From Sandaracinaceae bacterium (GTDB taxonomy: Bacteria > Myxococcota_A > Polyangia > Polyangiales > Sandaracinaceae), in the NCBI GenBank assembly GCA_040218145.1, contig JAVJQK010000144.1:1-59612 (forward strand): a DNA stretch of 59,612 nucleotides. The letters are read 5' to 3'. This document shows, piece after piece, positions 23,506 through 31,386 of the stretch. The notes beneath the pieces were generated by a model that worked only from the letters and a program-made list of their open reading frames with translations, made no database searches and was not told the DNA's origin. The number at the start of each line of letters is the position of its first letter. Within the stretch, counting starts at the first letter, position 1. Made by a program: the position numbers and the translations under genes.

Positions 23506-23727
23506 TCAGGTCATCGCGGGCGGCTCGTTCCCTGGATCCCCGGCGGGCGGCCGCTCGTCCGGCTCGATCATGGGCGGCTTCTGGGGCGGCGGCGGCACCA
23601 CTGGTGGCTCGTCGTCGTCCGGCTCCTCGGCCGGCGGCTTCTTCTTCGGCGGCGTGATCGGCTCCTCGTCGGAGCCGGGTCCGCCGGGCATGTCCTCGGG
23701 ACGCTCGGGAATTCTGGGGTCACCCAT
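23506..23727 (-). CDS. Small proline-rich acidic protein (73 aa)
   Basis: Starts at ATG 23727 just after AGAGAGGA. Composed mainly of Pro, Glu, Asp and Lys (EEPITPPKKKPPAEEP) and predicted to be disordered. No family is recognisable. It is divergent from the phosphatase gene at 23784, with 56 bp between starts. Judged probably real because of the ribosome-binding site. Confidence 0.55.
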   Translation of the reverse strand: MGDPRIPERPEDMPGGPGSDEEPITPPKKKPPAEEPDDDEPPVVPPPPQKPPMIEPDERPPAGDPGNEPPAMT

Positions 23728-23783
23728 GTCCTCTCTATAAGTCCTGTGAGCCGGTTGCCGAGCCTCGGACCTCAATTACCCTG

Positions 23784-25016
23784 ATGCCGATGCTGAACCC
23801 GAGTCTCCCCCTGGTGGCGTCGTCGCTGGCGCTGCTCCTGTCCGGCTGCCTGGTCGAGGAGCAGGGGCAAGTCGCCGCGAGCCAGACCGGCGCCCTCCTC
23901 GAGCCTCCCGCCGTGCGCGGCGACACGCTCGCGTTCTCCGTCGAGGGCTGCGGCCAGCCGCTCCGTGACGGGCGCGCGCTCGCTCGCCAGCCCTACGTGC
24001 AGCTCGTCGACGCGGACTCCGCCAGCGTGCTGTGGACGGAGAACGCAGCGCACGACTTCCTCGTCTGGCGGCCGGGCGAGACCCCGCGCGAGGTCGGCTC
24101 GCGGATCGAGGAGACCACCTTCCTCGGCGCCGACCGTGCGCAGCGGCAGGTCGATCTCCGTGGGCTCGAGCCGGGCGCGCTCCACTGCTACGCGCTGCGG
24201 GACGAGGACGGAGCGCTCCTCGGCCCGTTCGGCTTCCGGACCGCGCCGGCCAGCGCCGACAGCGAGATCGACGTGATGGTCTTCGGCGACTCGGGCCGCG
24301 GCTTCCCCGACCAGTACGTGCTGGCCGATCAGATGCTCACCGCGCCCGTCGACCTGATCATCCACACGGGCGACATCGCCTACCCGAACGGCACGCTGCA
24401 GGAGTTCGAGGACTACACCTTCGACGTCTACGCGGATCTGTTCTCGTCGATCCCGTTCGTCCCCGCGAGCGGCAACCACGACTACGGGACGGCCAACGCC
24501 GGCCCTTACCGCGAGGTCTTCGCCCTGCCCGAGAACGGCGGCGAGCGAGGCCACGAGCGCTGGTTCTCGTTCGACTGGGGCCCGGCGCACTTCGTCGCGC
24601 TCGACACGGAGGTCAACGGCTCCGATCAGATCGCGTGGCTCGCCGAAGATCTCGCGCGCGCCGACCGGCCCTGGAACATCGTCTACGCACATCGCCCCCC
24701 GTACTCCTCCGGCCCGCACGGCGGCGACGGCGGCTTCGAGGCGCGCTACGGCGACATCCTGCGCGAGCACGGCGTGAAGCTCGTCTTGACGGGCCACGAC
24801 CACCACTACGAGCGCTTCCACCCCATCGACGGGATCACCTACGTCGTCACCGGCGGGGGCGGCGCGGGCACGCGCACCGTCGCTCCTGGACCGCTCACCG
24901 CGTTCGCGGAGTCGGTCACGCACTTCGTCACGCTCCACGTCTCGCCGGACGAGATCCGGGTGCACGCCATCGACGCGGTGGGCCGGGAGTTCGACGGCGC
25001 GCGCATCACGCGCTGA
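23784..25016 (+). CDS. Purple acid phosphatase-like metallophosphoesterase lipoprotein
   Basis: A 410-aa exported protein with lipobox LLLSGC. Residues ~60-150 form an Fn3-like domain as in purple acid phosphatases. The calcineurin-like catalytic domain follows, with the metal-binding motifs FGDSGRG, GDIAYPNG, GNHDYG, an isolated His in YAHRPPYSS, and GHDHHYERF, which together define the di-metal site. It should hydrolyse phosphomonoesters outside the cytoplasm. The substrate is unknown; phosphate scavenging is plausible. Confidence 0.93.
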   Translation: MPMLNPSLPLVASSLALLLSGCLVEEQGQVAASQTGALLEPPAVRGDTLAFSVEGCGQPLRDGRALARQPYVQLVDADSASVLWTENAAHDFLVWRPGETPREVGSRIEETTFLGADRAQRQVDLRGLEPGALHCYALRDEDGALLGPFGFRTAPASADSEIDVMVFGDSGRGFPDQYVLADQMLTAPVDLIIHTGDIAYPNGTLQEFEDYTFDVYADLFSSIPFVPASGNHDYGTANAGPYREVFALPENGGERGHERWFSFDWGPAHFVALDTEVNGSDQIAWLAEDLARADRPWNIVYAHRPPYSSGPHGGDGGFEARYGDILREHGVKLVLTGHDHHYERFHPIDGITYVVTGGGGAGTRTVAPGPLTAFAESVTHFVTLHVSPDEIRVHAIDAVGREFDGARITR

Positions 25017-25017
25017 T

Positions 25018-25524
25018 TCACTCGCGCGCGGGGCGCGGCCAGAGCCCGTAGAGCCAGAGCGGCGCGAACGCGATCGCCTCCACGGCGAGGACGTAGAGCC
25101 CGCGCGCGGAGAGCATGCCCGCGCCGATGGGCGCGACGGGGATCGGCCGCACCGGCGCGAAGAGGCGCGCGTCCGAGAAGGGCCAGAGCAAGGCGGCGCC
25201 GAGCCCGCCGTCGGTGAGCGTGTCGAGCAGCCCGTGGCTCGCGGCCACGCCGAAGGCGATAACGCCCAGCCGCAGCCTCTCCGCGGGCGCGCGCGCGAGG
25301 GGCACACAGAGCGCGCCGAGCAGGAGCGCGACGAGCAGCGAGTGGCTCGCGCCGCGGTGCCCGAGCGGCGCTCCGTACGGCACGCCGAACGCGAAGCCGA
25401 TGACGTCGAGGTCCGGGAGCAGCGACAGCGCGCTGAACCCGAGCATCGCCCGGAGCGCAGGATCGCGGCGTGCGTGCAGCCGCCCCGCGGCGAGGCCGAC
25501 CGCCACGTGTCCGAGACTCGCCAT
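25018..25524 (-). CDS. YdjM/DUF457-type membrane-bound metal-dependent hydrolase
   Basis: A 168-aa integral membrane protein with about four hydrophobic segments. The family signature is present: LLPDLDVI, HRGASHSLLVALLLGAL and ASHGLLDTLTDGG, whose His and Asp residues are proposed to bind a metal. The E. coli relative YdjM is SOS-regulated, but I see no LexA box here. It is convergent with the phosphatase gene, with a one-base gap between the stops. Confidence 0.9.
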   Translation of the reverse strand: MASLGHVAVGLAAGRLHARRDPALRAMLGFSALSLLPDLDVIGFAFGVPYGAPLGHRGASHSLLVALLLGALCVPLARAPAERLRLGVIAFGVAASHGLLDTLTDGGLGAALLWPFSDARLFAPVRPIPVAPIGAGMLSARGLYVLAVEAIAFAPLWLYGLWPRPARE

Positions 25525-25537
25525 GGGGGGAGCATGT

Positions 25538-25553
25538 CACGGGTCGACCCGTG
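25538..25553. promoter_or_regulatory. 16-bp perfect palindrome upstream of csbD
   Basis: CACGGGTCGACCCGTG is a perfect palindrome centred about 112 bases before the predicted csbD transcription start. That distance fits an activator site for a sigma-54 promoter; it is also close to the start of the divergent YdjM-like gene. Confidence 0.5.
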
Positions 25554-25632
25554 CGCGCGCGGCCGGCCCGGTCGTGTCAGCGCGCCACGTTTTCGTTCCG
25601 AAGACCTGCGCCGTCGGCCAGTCCAGACGGGC

Positions 25633-25646
25633 GGCACGTCGCTTGC
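25633..25646 (+). promoter_or_regulatory. Sigma-54 (-24/-12) promoter of csbD
   Basis: GGCACG-TCGC-TTGC carries all conserved -24 and -12 bases of the consensus TGGCACG-N4-TTGC except the first T. The predicted start is about 25658, 28 bases before the ATG, with an AAAGGA ribosome-binding site in the leader. Confidence 0.75.
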
Positions 25647-25685
25647 GGTTCTCCCCCTGCGCCCTCCGGGGCGGAAAGGACGAAC

Positions 25686-25988
25686 ATGAAGAACATCGAG
25701 AAGAAGAAGAACGAAGGCAAGGTCGAGCAGGTGAAGGGCAAGGTGAAGGAGAAGGCCGGAGAGGTCGTCGGCAACGACGACATGAAGCGCCGCGGCAAGG
25801 CCGAGGCCGCCAAGGGTGACGCCAAGGAGAAGACGGCCCGGACCGCGGGCAAGGTCGGTGGCAAGGCCAAGGAGCTCGCCGGCAAGGCCGAAGAGAAGGT
25901 CGGCGACTTGACGAACGAGGAGTCGACCAAGGCGCGCGGCAAGGCTCGCAAGCTCGAAGGCCAGGCCGAGCAGTCCGCCAACCGCTGA
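25686..25988 (+). CDS. CsbD-family stress protein, duplicated
   Basis: A 100-aa, highly charged Lys/Ala/Glu/Gly-rich protein. The CsbD pattern (GKVEQVKGKVKEKAGEVVGN followed by GKAEAAKGDAKEKT) occurs near the N-terminus, and the second half (GKAKELAGKAEEKVGDLT and GKARKLEGQAEQ) is a degenerate repeat of it. CsbD proteins are abundant under general stress in many bacteria; in Bacillus the gene is under sigma-B. Here a sigma-54 type promoter lies upstream, which is unusual. The ATG at 25686 follows AAAGGA. Confidence 0.92.
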   Translation: MKNIEKKKNEGKVEQVKGKVKEKAGEVVGNDDMKRRGKAEAAKGDAKEKTARTAGKVGGKAKELAGKAEEKVGDLTNEESTKARGKARKLEGQAEQSANR

Positions 25989-26016
25989 GGCAGGCCCAAC
26001 GTGAACCACGCGGTCG

Positions 26017-26045
26017 AGACGCGCGGCGCCCAGCGCTGCGCGTCT
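26017..26045 (+). terminator. Hairpin after csbD
   Basis: AGACGCGC and GCGCGTCT are a perfect 8-bp stem 29 bases past the csbD stop and just before the RNB gene. The following bases are not a T-run, so its role as terminator is only likely. Confidence 0.4.
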
Positions 26046-26062
26046 TCGCGTATGCTCGACGC

Positions 26063-27850
26063 GTGAAGCCGCGATCACGTTACCTCGCTCGGCTGCGCCG
26101 ACGAGACGGCGCGGAGTGCGTCGCACACGACCCGTGGCCGAGCGCCGCGGACGTGGCCGACGAAGCCTCCCCACCCTACGAGGGCGACGGCGAGGCGGGC
26201 GACTGGGCCGAGGTCGTCGTCTCGGACGGCGTCGCGCGCGGCCCCGTCTACGCGAGGGCGGGCTCCGCGCTCGCCTCGCTGATCGACATCGCCGCCCGCC
26301 ACGGGCTGGACCCGGTCTTCCCGCCCGCGGTCGAGCGAGAGGTGGAGGCGCTTTTCGAGGGCGCCGGAGAGGCCCCGCCGGGGACCGATGACCCGGGCCT
26401 CGCCGACCTGAGCGAGCTGCCCTTCGTGACCATCGACAACGAGAGCTCGCGGGATCTCGACCAGGCGCTGCATCTCTCGCGCGACGGGGACGGCTACCGC
26501 GTCCGCTACGCGCTCGCCGACGCGAGCTACTACGTGCGGCCGGGCACCGCGCTCTTCGACGAGGCGCTCGCGCGCGGCTCGAGCTTCTATCTGCCGGGCT
26601 GGATGGTGCCGATGCTCCCGCGTCGCCTGAGCGAGGATCTGGTCTCGCTCAACCCGGGCGTGCCGCGCCGCGCGTTCGTGTTCGACATGCACGTCGACGG
26701 CGACGGCCGCTGCACGCGGACGCTCGTGATCCGCGCGCGCATCCAGAGCCAGGCGAAGCTCAGCTACGACGGCGTGCAGGCCTGGCTCGAGCGCCCCCAG
26801 AGCGCGACGGCCCCGTGGAGCGACAGCCTGCGCTTGCTCGCGGAGGTGGGACAGAAGCGCATCGAAGACGCGACCGAGCGAGACGTGGTGCGACATCGAC
26901 GCCGCTCGGTCGAGGTCGGGCTCGAGGCCGGCGTCGAGGGGCTGCGCTCGTTCGTCATGGACTCGGCCATGCGCAACGACGTCGAGCGGTACAACGAGCA
27001 GATCTCGCTGCTCTGCAACGTCGAGGGCGCGAAGCTCCTCGCCGCCGCGCGCGACGACGCGGGCATGCAAGCCATCTTCCGTGTTCACCCCTCGCCACCG
27101 GCCGCTCGCCTGGAGGGGTTTCAGGCGATGACGGAGACGCTGGGCGCCCTGCACGGCCTCGCTCCCTGGCGGCGCGGCGAGCAGAGCCTGGCCGCGTACC
27201 TCGCGTCGTTGCCCTGGGAGGGCGAGCGCGCCCGCGCGAGCCGGGCGATCCAGCGACAGGCGATCCTGATCAACGTGCGGTCGACGTTCAGTGACGAGGC
27301 GGCCGAGCACCACGGGGTGGGCGCGCCGGTCTACGCGCGCTTCAGCTCCCCGATGCGCGAGATCGTCGGCGTGTTCCTGCACAAGGAGCTCTGGGAGAGC
27401 CTGCACGGCGAGTCGCTGAAGGCGGAAGGCGCCCCGGATGACGAGACCCTCCGCGCCGCGGTCATCGAGGCGGCGAACCGGAGCAAAGCCCTGCAGCGCC
27501 GGCTGACCGCGCTCGGCAACCGGCTCGCGATCGATCAGCTCTTCGCGCGCGACGTCGAGGCCGAGACCGCGCCGACGCGGCGGGGCACCGTCATGGGGCT
27601 CACCCACGGCAAGCTCCACCTCCAGCTCGACGACCCGGCGATCGACGTGAAGCTCTATCGCGCCGACCTCGAGCGGGCCCTCGGCGTCGAGCTCCGCCTG
27701 ACCGACGGCGACACCGCGTGGCGCGTGCGGGGAGACGACGGACGCGAGGTGGCGCAGGTCGGGGCTCCGCTCGACGTGCGGGTCTCCCACCGCGACGTGG
27801 GGCGTGATCGCTGGGTCCTCCTACCGCTCCGTGCCCCCGCGCGCAGCTGA
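26063..27850 (+). CDS. RNB-domain (RNase II/R family) exoribonuclease
   Basis: A 595-aa protein containing an RNB catalytic domain (residues ~115-480) that degrades RNA 3' to 5'. The active-site signature reads TIDNESSRDLDQAL, so the last Asp of the classical DxDDA is Gln; this DLDQA form is familiar from a separate, mostly actinobacterial clade and need not mean inactivity. The N-terminal cold-shock domains of RNase R are missing. A short beta domain follows RNB. The GTG at 26063 sits just after a TATGCT -10-like element, so the message may have a very short leader. Confidence 0.9.
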   Translation: MKPRSRYLARLRRRDGAECVAHDPWPSAADVADEASPPYEGDGEAGDWAEVVVSDGVARGPVYARAGSALASLIDIAARHGLDPVFPPAVEREVEALFEGAGEAPPGTDDPGLADLSELPFVTIDNESSRDLDQALHLSRDGDGYRVRYALADASYYVRPGTALFDEALARGSSFYLPGWMVPMLPRRLSEDLVSLNPGVPRRAFVFDMHVDGDGRCTRTLVIRARIQSQAKLSYDGVQAWLERPQSATAPWSDSLRLLAEVGQKRIEDATERDVVRHRRRSVEVGLEAGVEGLRSFVMDSAMRNDVERYNEQISLLCNVEGAKLLAAARDDAGMQAIFRVHPSPPAARLEGFQAMTETLGALHGLAPWRRGEQSLAAYLASLPWEGERARASRAIQRQAILINVRSTFSDEAAEHHGVGAPVYARFSSPMREIVGVFLHKELWESLHGESLKAEGAPDDETLRAAVIEAANRSKALQRRLTALGNRLAIDQLFARDVEAETAPTRRGTVMGLTHGKLHLQLDDPAIDVKLYRADLERALGVELRLTDGDTAWRVRGDDGREVAQVGAPLDVRVSHRDVGRDRWVLLPLRAPARS

Positions 27851-27898
27851 GGCGCGCAGCCTCGCGTCGGGCTCGCAGCCCCGCCCATCCGGCCCCTC

Positions 27899-27912
27899 GG
27901 TACGCCGCTTGC
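27899..27912 (+). promoter_or_regulatory. Possible sigma-54 promoter of the PilZ gene
   Basis: GGTACG-CCGC-TTGC keeps GG, GC, the TTGC box and correct spacing. The predicted start is about 27924, only 2 bases before the ATG, and no ribosome-binding site is visible, so the mRNA would be essentially leaderless. Confidence 0.5.
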
Positions 27913-27925
27913 GGAACCCCGGGGC

Positions 27926-28300
27926 ATGGCAACGAACCTGTTGAACGACGCCCGAGCCCGCGTCCCCGTCGACGTCGCGCTCGCGCAGCGGAGCGAGAGC
28001 AACTTCTACGCGGCCTTCGACGGCACGGTGGGGATCTTCTGGGCCACCTACGAGCCGATCCCCGTCGGCACGCGTGTCTCCGTGACCCTGATCCTGCCGG
28101 GCGGCGTCGAGCTCGTGCGGGACGCGGTGGCGAACTGGGAGCGCGGCCCGGTCGAGGACGGCTGGCCTGGCGTGGGGCTCCAGTTCGAGGAGCTGGACTC
28201 TCACCTGCTGGATCGCATCCGGAGCTTCGCGCGATTCCGCGAGCCCATGTACGTGCCCGCCCGCTCCCTGCGCCGCGAGGCCTACGCGCAGGCCGTGTGA
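27926..28300 (+). CDS. PilZ-domain protein
   Basis: A 124-aa single PilZ domain, usually a cyclic-di-GMP receptor or a scaffold for motility proteins in myxobacteria. The fold pattern is clear: RARVPVDVAL start, beta strands with PVGTRVSVTLILPGG, then GWPGVGLQFEELDSHLLDRI. The classic RxxxR...DxSxxG c-di-GMP residues are weak, as in the myxobacterial TIGR02266-type PilZ group, so ligand binding is uncertain. It starts 75 bp after the RNB gene, with its own possible promoter. Confidence 0.87.
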   Translation: MATNLLNDARARVPVDVALAQRSESNFYAAFDGTVGIFWATYEPIPVGTRVSVTLILPGGVELVRDAVANWERGPVEDGWPGVGLQFEELDSHLLDRIRSFARFREPMYVPARSLRREAYAQAV

Positions 28301-28358
28301 CGCGCGCGCGACCCCGGCGCGGAGCGCGCCGAGGCCGCAGCGGGTCTCCACGCCAGCC

Positions 28359-28964
28359 TCAGTCGACCACGTCGAAAGCGCGCCGCGCGATCTCCCGCCC
28401 GTCGGGGTGTCGCACCACCGCGTGCCAGCGACCGGTCGTGTAGACGTGCCGGGTGAAGGCCCAGGTGCGCCAGCGCGGCGTGCCCGCCGGGACGTCGAGC
28501 GAGACGTGCCCCACGCTCTCGCCGGACGCCGGCTCGAAGGTGACCTCCACCGCCACGTCCTCCCCGGTCTCGTTCACCGCCTCGACGAACGCGTAGACGC
28601 GACGCTGCGCGCCGACCTCGAACACGTCGTCCGCGCCCGTCGGCTCGTGGCCAGAGACGCCGCTCGCCACGACCAGGCGGCGCACGCGTACGCGGCCCTC
28701 GGCGAGGGTGGGCGCGTACGGATCACGCGCGGGCGCCTCCTCGGCGACCGGGAGCGGGGCCACGACCGGATCCCGATGTGTGTTCGTCATCGGCATCTCG
28801 AGCTCGGGGGAAGGGATGGTGGCGACCGGGGCCTCGGTCTCCCTTGCCTCGGCGCGCGACGTGTCCGCCCCCGACGACGCCCAGAAGGCGAAGCCGACGA
28901 TCAGGCCCAGCGCGGTGAGCAGACCGGCGACGCCGCCGGCGAGGAGCTTCAGGTTGGTCTTCAT
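28359..28964 (-). CDS. DUF2914-domain membrane protein
   Basis: A 201-aa protein with one N-terminal membrane helix (GGVAGLLTALGLIVGFAFWA), a Pro/Glu-rich linker and a C-terminal beta-rich DUF2914 domain (residues ~95-200; RRVYAFVEAVNETGE, RWRTWAFTRHVYTTGRWHAVV). The domain lies outside the membrane by topology rules; its function is unknown in any organism I can name. A GGAGGA ribosome-binding site precedes ATG 28964. A good sigma-54 promoter lies 49 bases before the start. Confidence 0.88.
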   Translation of the reverse strand: MKTNLKLLAGGVAGLLTALGLIVGFAFWASSGADTSRAEARETEAPVATIPSPELEMPMTNTHRDPVVAPLPVAEEAPARDPYAPTLAEGRVRVRRLVVASGVSGHEPTGADDVFEVGAQRRVYAFVEAVNETGEDVAVEVTFEPASGESVGHVSLDVPAGTPRWRTWAFTRHVYTTGRWHAVVRHPDGREIARRAFDVVD

Positions 28965-29024
28965 GATTCCTCCGTTCGTCGGCGGAGAGCTTCGCGCCGA
29001 CGACGGTGAGGAGAGCAGCGATCG

Positions 29025-29038
29025 TGCCGCTCGCAGAC
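29025..29038 (-). promoter_or_regulatory. Sigma-54 (-24/-12) promoter of the DUF2914 gene
   Basis: On the minus strand GGCACG-ATCG-CTGC keeps GG, CACG and TGC with the right ten-base GG-to-GC spacing. The predicted transcription start is about 29013, giving a 49-base leader that carries the GGAGGA site. Confidence 0.68.
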
Positions 29039-29108
29039 CCGGTTGAAATCATGGAAGAAACACCCGCCGCCACGCCCCCGGCCGTGGCTCGCCGGACGCG
29101 CTCGCGCG

Positions 29109-29414
29109 TCAGCGCCGCCGCAGCCGCTGGGGAGACGCCTTCGGCACGCGCTCGATCAGGCCGCGCGCCTCGAGATCGAGCTTCACCGTCGTCGTGTACC
29201 AGCCGATCGAGGCGCCCTCGAAGACCGCCTCCGGCAGGAGCGGCTTCACCCGCTCGGCGAGCTCCCCGAAGGGCACACCCTCTTCGCCCTCCGGGATCAC
29301 CTCGAGCAGCGCGCTCTTCATCGCCTCGTACTTCTCGCGATCGATGGTGCCGTCACTTCGGCCGGTGTTGACGTTCAACACTTCCTGACGCGCTCTCTCT
29401 CGCTGGGCCTTCAT
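29109..29414 (-). CDS. DUF6958-type small protein
   Basis: A 101-aa cytoplasmic protein. EVLNVNTGRSDGTIDREKYE followed by GWYTTTVKLDLEARGLIERV looks like a small winged-helix-like DUF6958 protein. The ATG at 29414 overlaps the upstream SRPBCC stop (ATGA). Third gene of the arsR operon, which often pairs with an activator-of-Hsp90-like protein. Molecular function unknown. Confidence 0.8.
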   Translation of the reverse strand: MKAQRERARQEVLNVNTGRSDGTIDREKYEAMKSALLEVIPEGEEGVPFGELAERVKPLLPEAVFEGASIGWYTTTVKLDLEARGLIERVPKASPQRLRRR

Positions 29415-29935
29415 CGCTCCCCCTCCTTCCGGAAACGCGCGGCCACCCGCGCGGTGATCGTCTCGACGAGCGCCCCCAGCCCGGCGCGCTCGCGCTCGCT
29501 TACCGTCGCGACGTCGTCTCCGCGCGCGAGGCGATCGAGCACCGCGGGGAGTCGCTCGTCGAACATCTTCCCGAAGCCGCCCTGCAGGATGAAGCTCGTC
29601 AGGATCGCCGGGACCCCCTCGAACCCCGTCTGCTCGAAGAGCAGCTCCGTGCCCCCCGCGACCGGCGCCAACGTGAACGTGACGCGCGTGTCGATCTGCC
29701 CGCCGCGCCACGACCAGACCATCCGGCGCGGCGTCTCCAGCTCCAGGACCTCACAGTGCACGACGCCGTCGAAGCCCGGCGCCGGGTCCGTGCGGAAGTT
29801 GAAGCGATGGCCGACGCGGGGCGCGAAGTCGTTCGGCATCAGCCACGCCGCGAGGGACTCCCTGGAGGTCAACGCCTCCCACACGCGCTCGGGCGGGTGG
29901 GGATAGTGCACGCGCTTGCGGATCGAGCGCGCCAT
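29411..29935 (-). CDS. SRPBCC / AHSA1-like protein
   Basis: A 174-aa START-superfamily protein, similar to the bacterial AHSA1 group (FRTDPAPGFDGVVHCEVLEL, MVWSWRGGQIDTRVTFTLAP, GGTELLFEQTGFEGV). Such proteins have a hydrophobic cavity and are often encoded next to ArsR-type repressors, as here. The ATG at 29935 forms TGATG with the arsR stop and lies 6 bases from GGAGGT; a GTG one codon earlier is less well placed. The ligand is unknown. Confidence 0.9.
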   Translation of the reverse strand: MARSIRKRVHYPHPPERVWEALTSRESLAAWLMPNDFAPRVGHRFNFRTDPAPGFDGVVHCEVLELETPRRMVWSWRGGQIDTRVTFTLAPVAGGTELLFEQTGFEGVPAILTSFILQGGFGKMFDERLPAVLDRLARGDDVATVSERERAGLGALVETITARVAARFRKEGER

Positions 29936-30258
29936 CACGTCACCTCCGCGTCGAGGAAGCGCCCGAGCGCGTCCAGCTTGTCGTCCCAGAACCGCTCGTA
30001 GTGCTGGACCCAGTCGTAGACCTCCCGCAGCGGCTCCGGCGCGACGCGGTAGAGCCGGCGCCGTCCATCCTTGCGCGGCGTCACGAGCCCCGCCGTGCGC
30101 AGGACCTTGAGGTGCTGACTCATCGCGGGCTGGCTCATCGGGAAGGCGTCGGTCAGCTCACCCACGCTCCGCTCGGACTCGGCGAGCAGATCGAGGATCG
30201 CGCGCCGCGTCGGGTCGCCGATGGCCTTGAAGACGGAGGCGCCGGGTGAAGCGTCCAT
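29935..30258 (-). CDS. ArsR-family transcriptional repressor
   Basis: A 107-aa winged-helix regulator: DPTRRAILDLLAESERSVGE and FPMSQPAMSQHLKVLRTAGL form the DNA-binding core. The metal-binding ELCVCDL motif of ArsR/SmtB is absent, so it belongs to the non-metal group typically found next to AHSA1-like genes. Two in-frame ATGs lie upstream of 30258, but the promoter predicts transcription starting at about 30258-30259, so the ATG at 30258 with a leaderless message fits best. It probably represses its own operon through the palindrome in its promoter. Confidence 0.92.
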   Translation of the reverse strand: MDASPGASVFKAIGDPTRRAILDLLAESERSVGELTDAFPMSQPAMSQHLKVLRTAGLVTPRKDGRRRLYRVAPEPLREVYDWVQHYERFWDDKLDALGRFLDAEVT

Positions 30259-30265
30259 GGCGGCC

Positions 30266-30293
30266 ATCATATAAGCACGTGCTTATGTGTCAA
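30266..30293 (-). promoter_or_regulatory. Sigma-70 promoter of the arsR operon with operator in the spacer
   Basis: TTGACA (30288-30293) and TATGAT (30266-30271) are 16 bases apart. The perfect 16-bp palindrome ATAAGCACGTGCTTAT (30271-30286) fills the spacer, so a bound ArsR dimer would block RNA polymerase directly. Confidence 0.85.
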
Positions 30294-30321
30294 CCGCTCG
30301 GAGCGAACGCGCTACGCTCGC

Positions 30322-31290
30322 GTGGTGACGGAATACGCCGCTGACCTGAGGAGCATCGAAGCCGCGCGCGAGCGCATCGCGCCGCACGTCCACCGCACGC
30401 CCGTGATGACCTGCGGCACCCTGGACCGCCGCGCGGGCAAGCGGCTCTTCTTCAAGTGCGAGAACCTCCAGCGCGGCGGCGCGTTCAAGGCCCGGGGCGC
30501 GCACAACGCCATCCTGGCGCTGAGCGACGAGGCCGCCGCGGTCGTCACGCACTCGAGCGGCAACCACGCCCAGGCCGTCGCCATCGCGGCGCGCACCCGC
30601 GGCGTGCCCGCGCACATCGTCATGCCCACCGACGCGCCGCGCGTGAAGCGCGCCGCCGTCGAGAGCTACGGCGCCACCGTGCACCCGTGCGAGCCCACCA
30701 TCGAGGCGCGGGCGGAGACCGCGGCGCGCGTGTGCGAAGAGACCGGCGGCACCCTCATCCCCCCCTTCGACCACCCCGACGTCATCGCGGGCCAGGGCAC
30801 CGTGGCGCTCGAGCTGCTCGAGCAGGTCGACGACCTGGACGCCGTCATCGTCCCTTGCGGGGGCGGCGGCCTGATCTCCGGCGTCGCCCTGGCGCTCCGG
30901 GAGAAGGCGCCGCACGTCCGCGTCTTCGGCGCGGAGCCCAGCGGCGCCGACGACGCCTACCGCAGCAAGAAGACCGGCGAGCGCGTCCTCCGCCACACCC
31001 CGAAGACCGTCGCCGACGGCCTCAAGACGCCCCTCGGCGACCTGACCTGGCCCGTCGTCCGTGACCTCGTGGAGGACATCTTCCTCGTCGACGACCTCCT
31101 CCTCGTCCCCGCCATGAAGCTGATCTTCGAGCGCATGAAGCTCGTGGTCGAGCCGAGCGGCGCCATCGGCCTCGGCGTGGCCCTCGGCGCCGCCTTCCGC
31201 GCCGTCGACGCCGAGCGCGTCGCGATCGTCTTCACCGGCGGCAACGTCGACCTCGACGCCCTCCCCTGGACCCGCGCCCGCCCTCGCTGA
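30322..31290 (+). CDS. PLP-dependent threonine/serine dehydratase or serine racemase
   Basis: A 322-aa fold-type II PLP enzyme. The PLP lysine lies in GGAFKARGA (SFKxRG motif), the substrate loop is SSGNHAQA, and the phosphate loop is CGGGGLISG. It lacks the C-terminal ACT domain of biosynthetic IlvA, so it fits the catabolic threonine dehydratase/serine racemase group. Reactions could be L-Thr to 2-oxobutanoate, L-Ser to pyruvate, or Ser racemisation; sequence alone does not decide. Adjacent GTGs at 30322 and 30325 are both possible starts. Monocistronic and divergent from arsR. Confidence 0.92.
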   Translation: MVTEYAADLRSIEAARERIAPHVHRTPVMTCGTLDRRAGKRLFFKCENLQRGGAFKARGAHNAILALSDEAAAVVTHSSGNHAQAVAIAARTRGVPAHIVMPTDAPRVKRAAVESYGATVHPCEPTIEARAETAARVCEETGGTLIPPFDHPDVIAGQGTVALELLEQVDDLDAVIVPCGGGGLISGVALALREKAPHVRVFGAEPSGADDAYRSKKTGERVLRHTPKTVADGLKTPLGDLTWPVVRDLVEDIFLVDDLLLVPAMKLIFERMKLVVEPSGAIGLGVALGAAFRAVDAERVAIVFTGGNVDLDALPWTRARPR

Positions 31291-31386
31291 CGCGCTCGAC
31301 CACGCAGTTGCTCTGGCCCGACTGAGCCTGGACTCCCGCGGCGCCGCGTCTAGCTCCTCTCAAGACGCGAAAACGAAGGAGAATCC

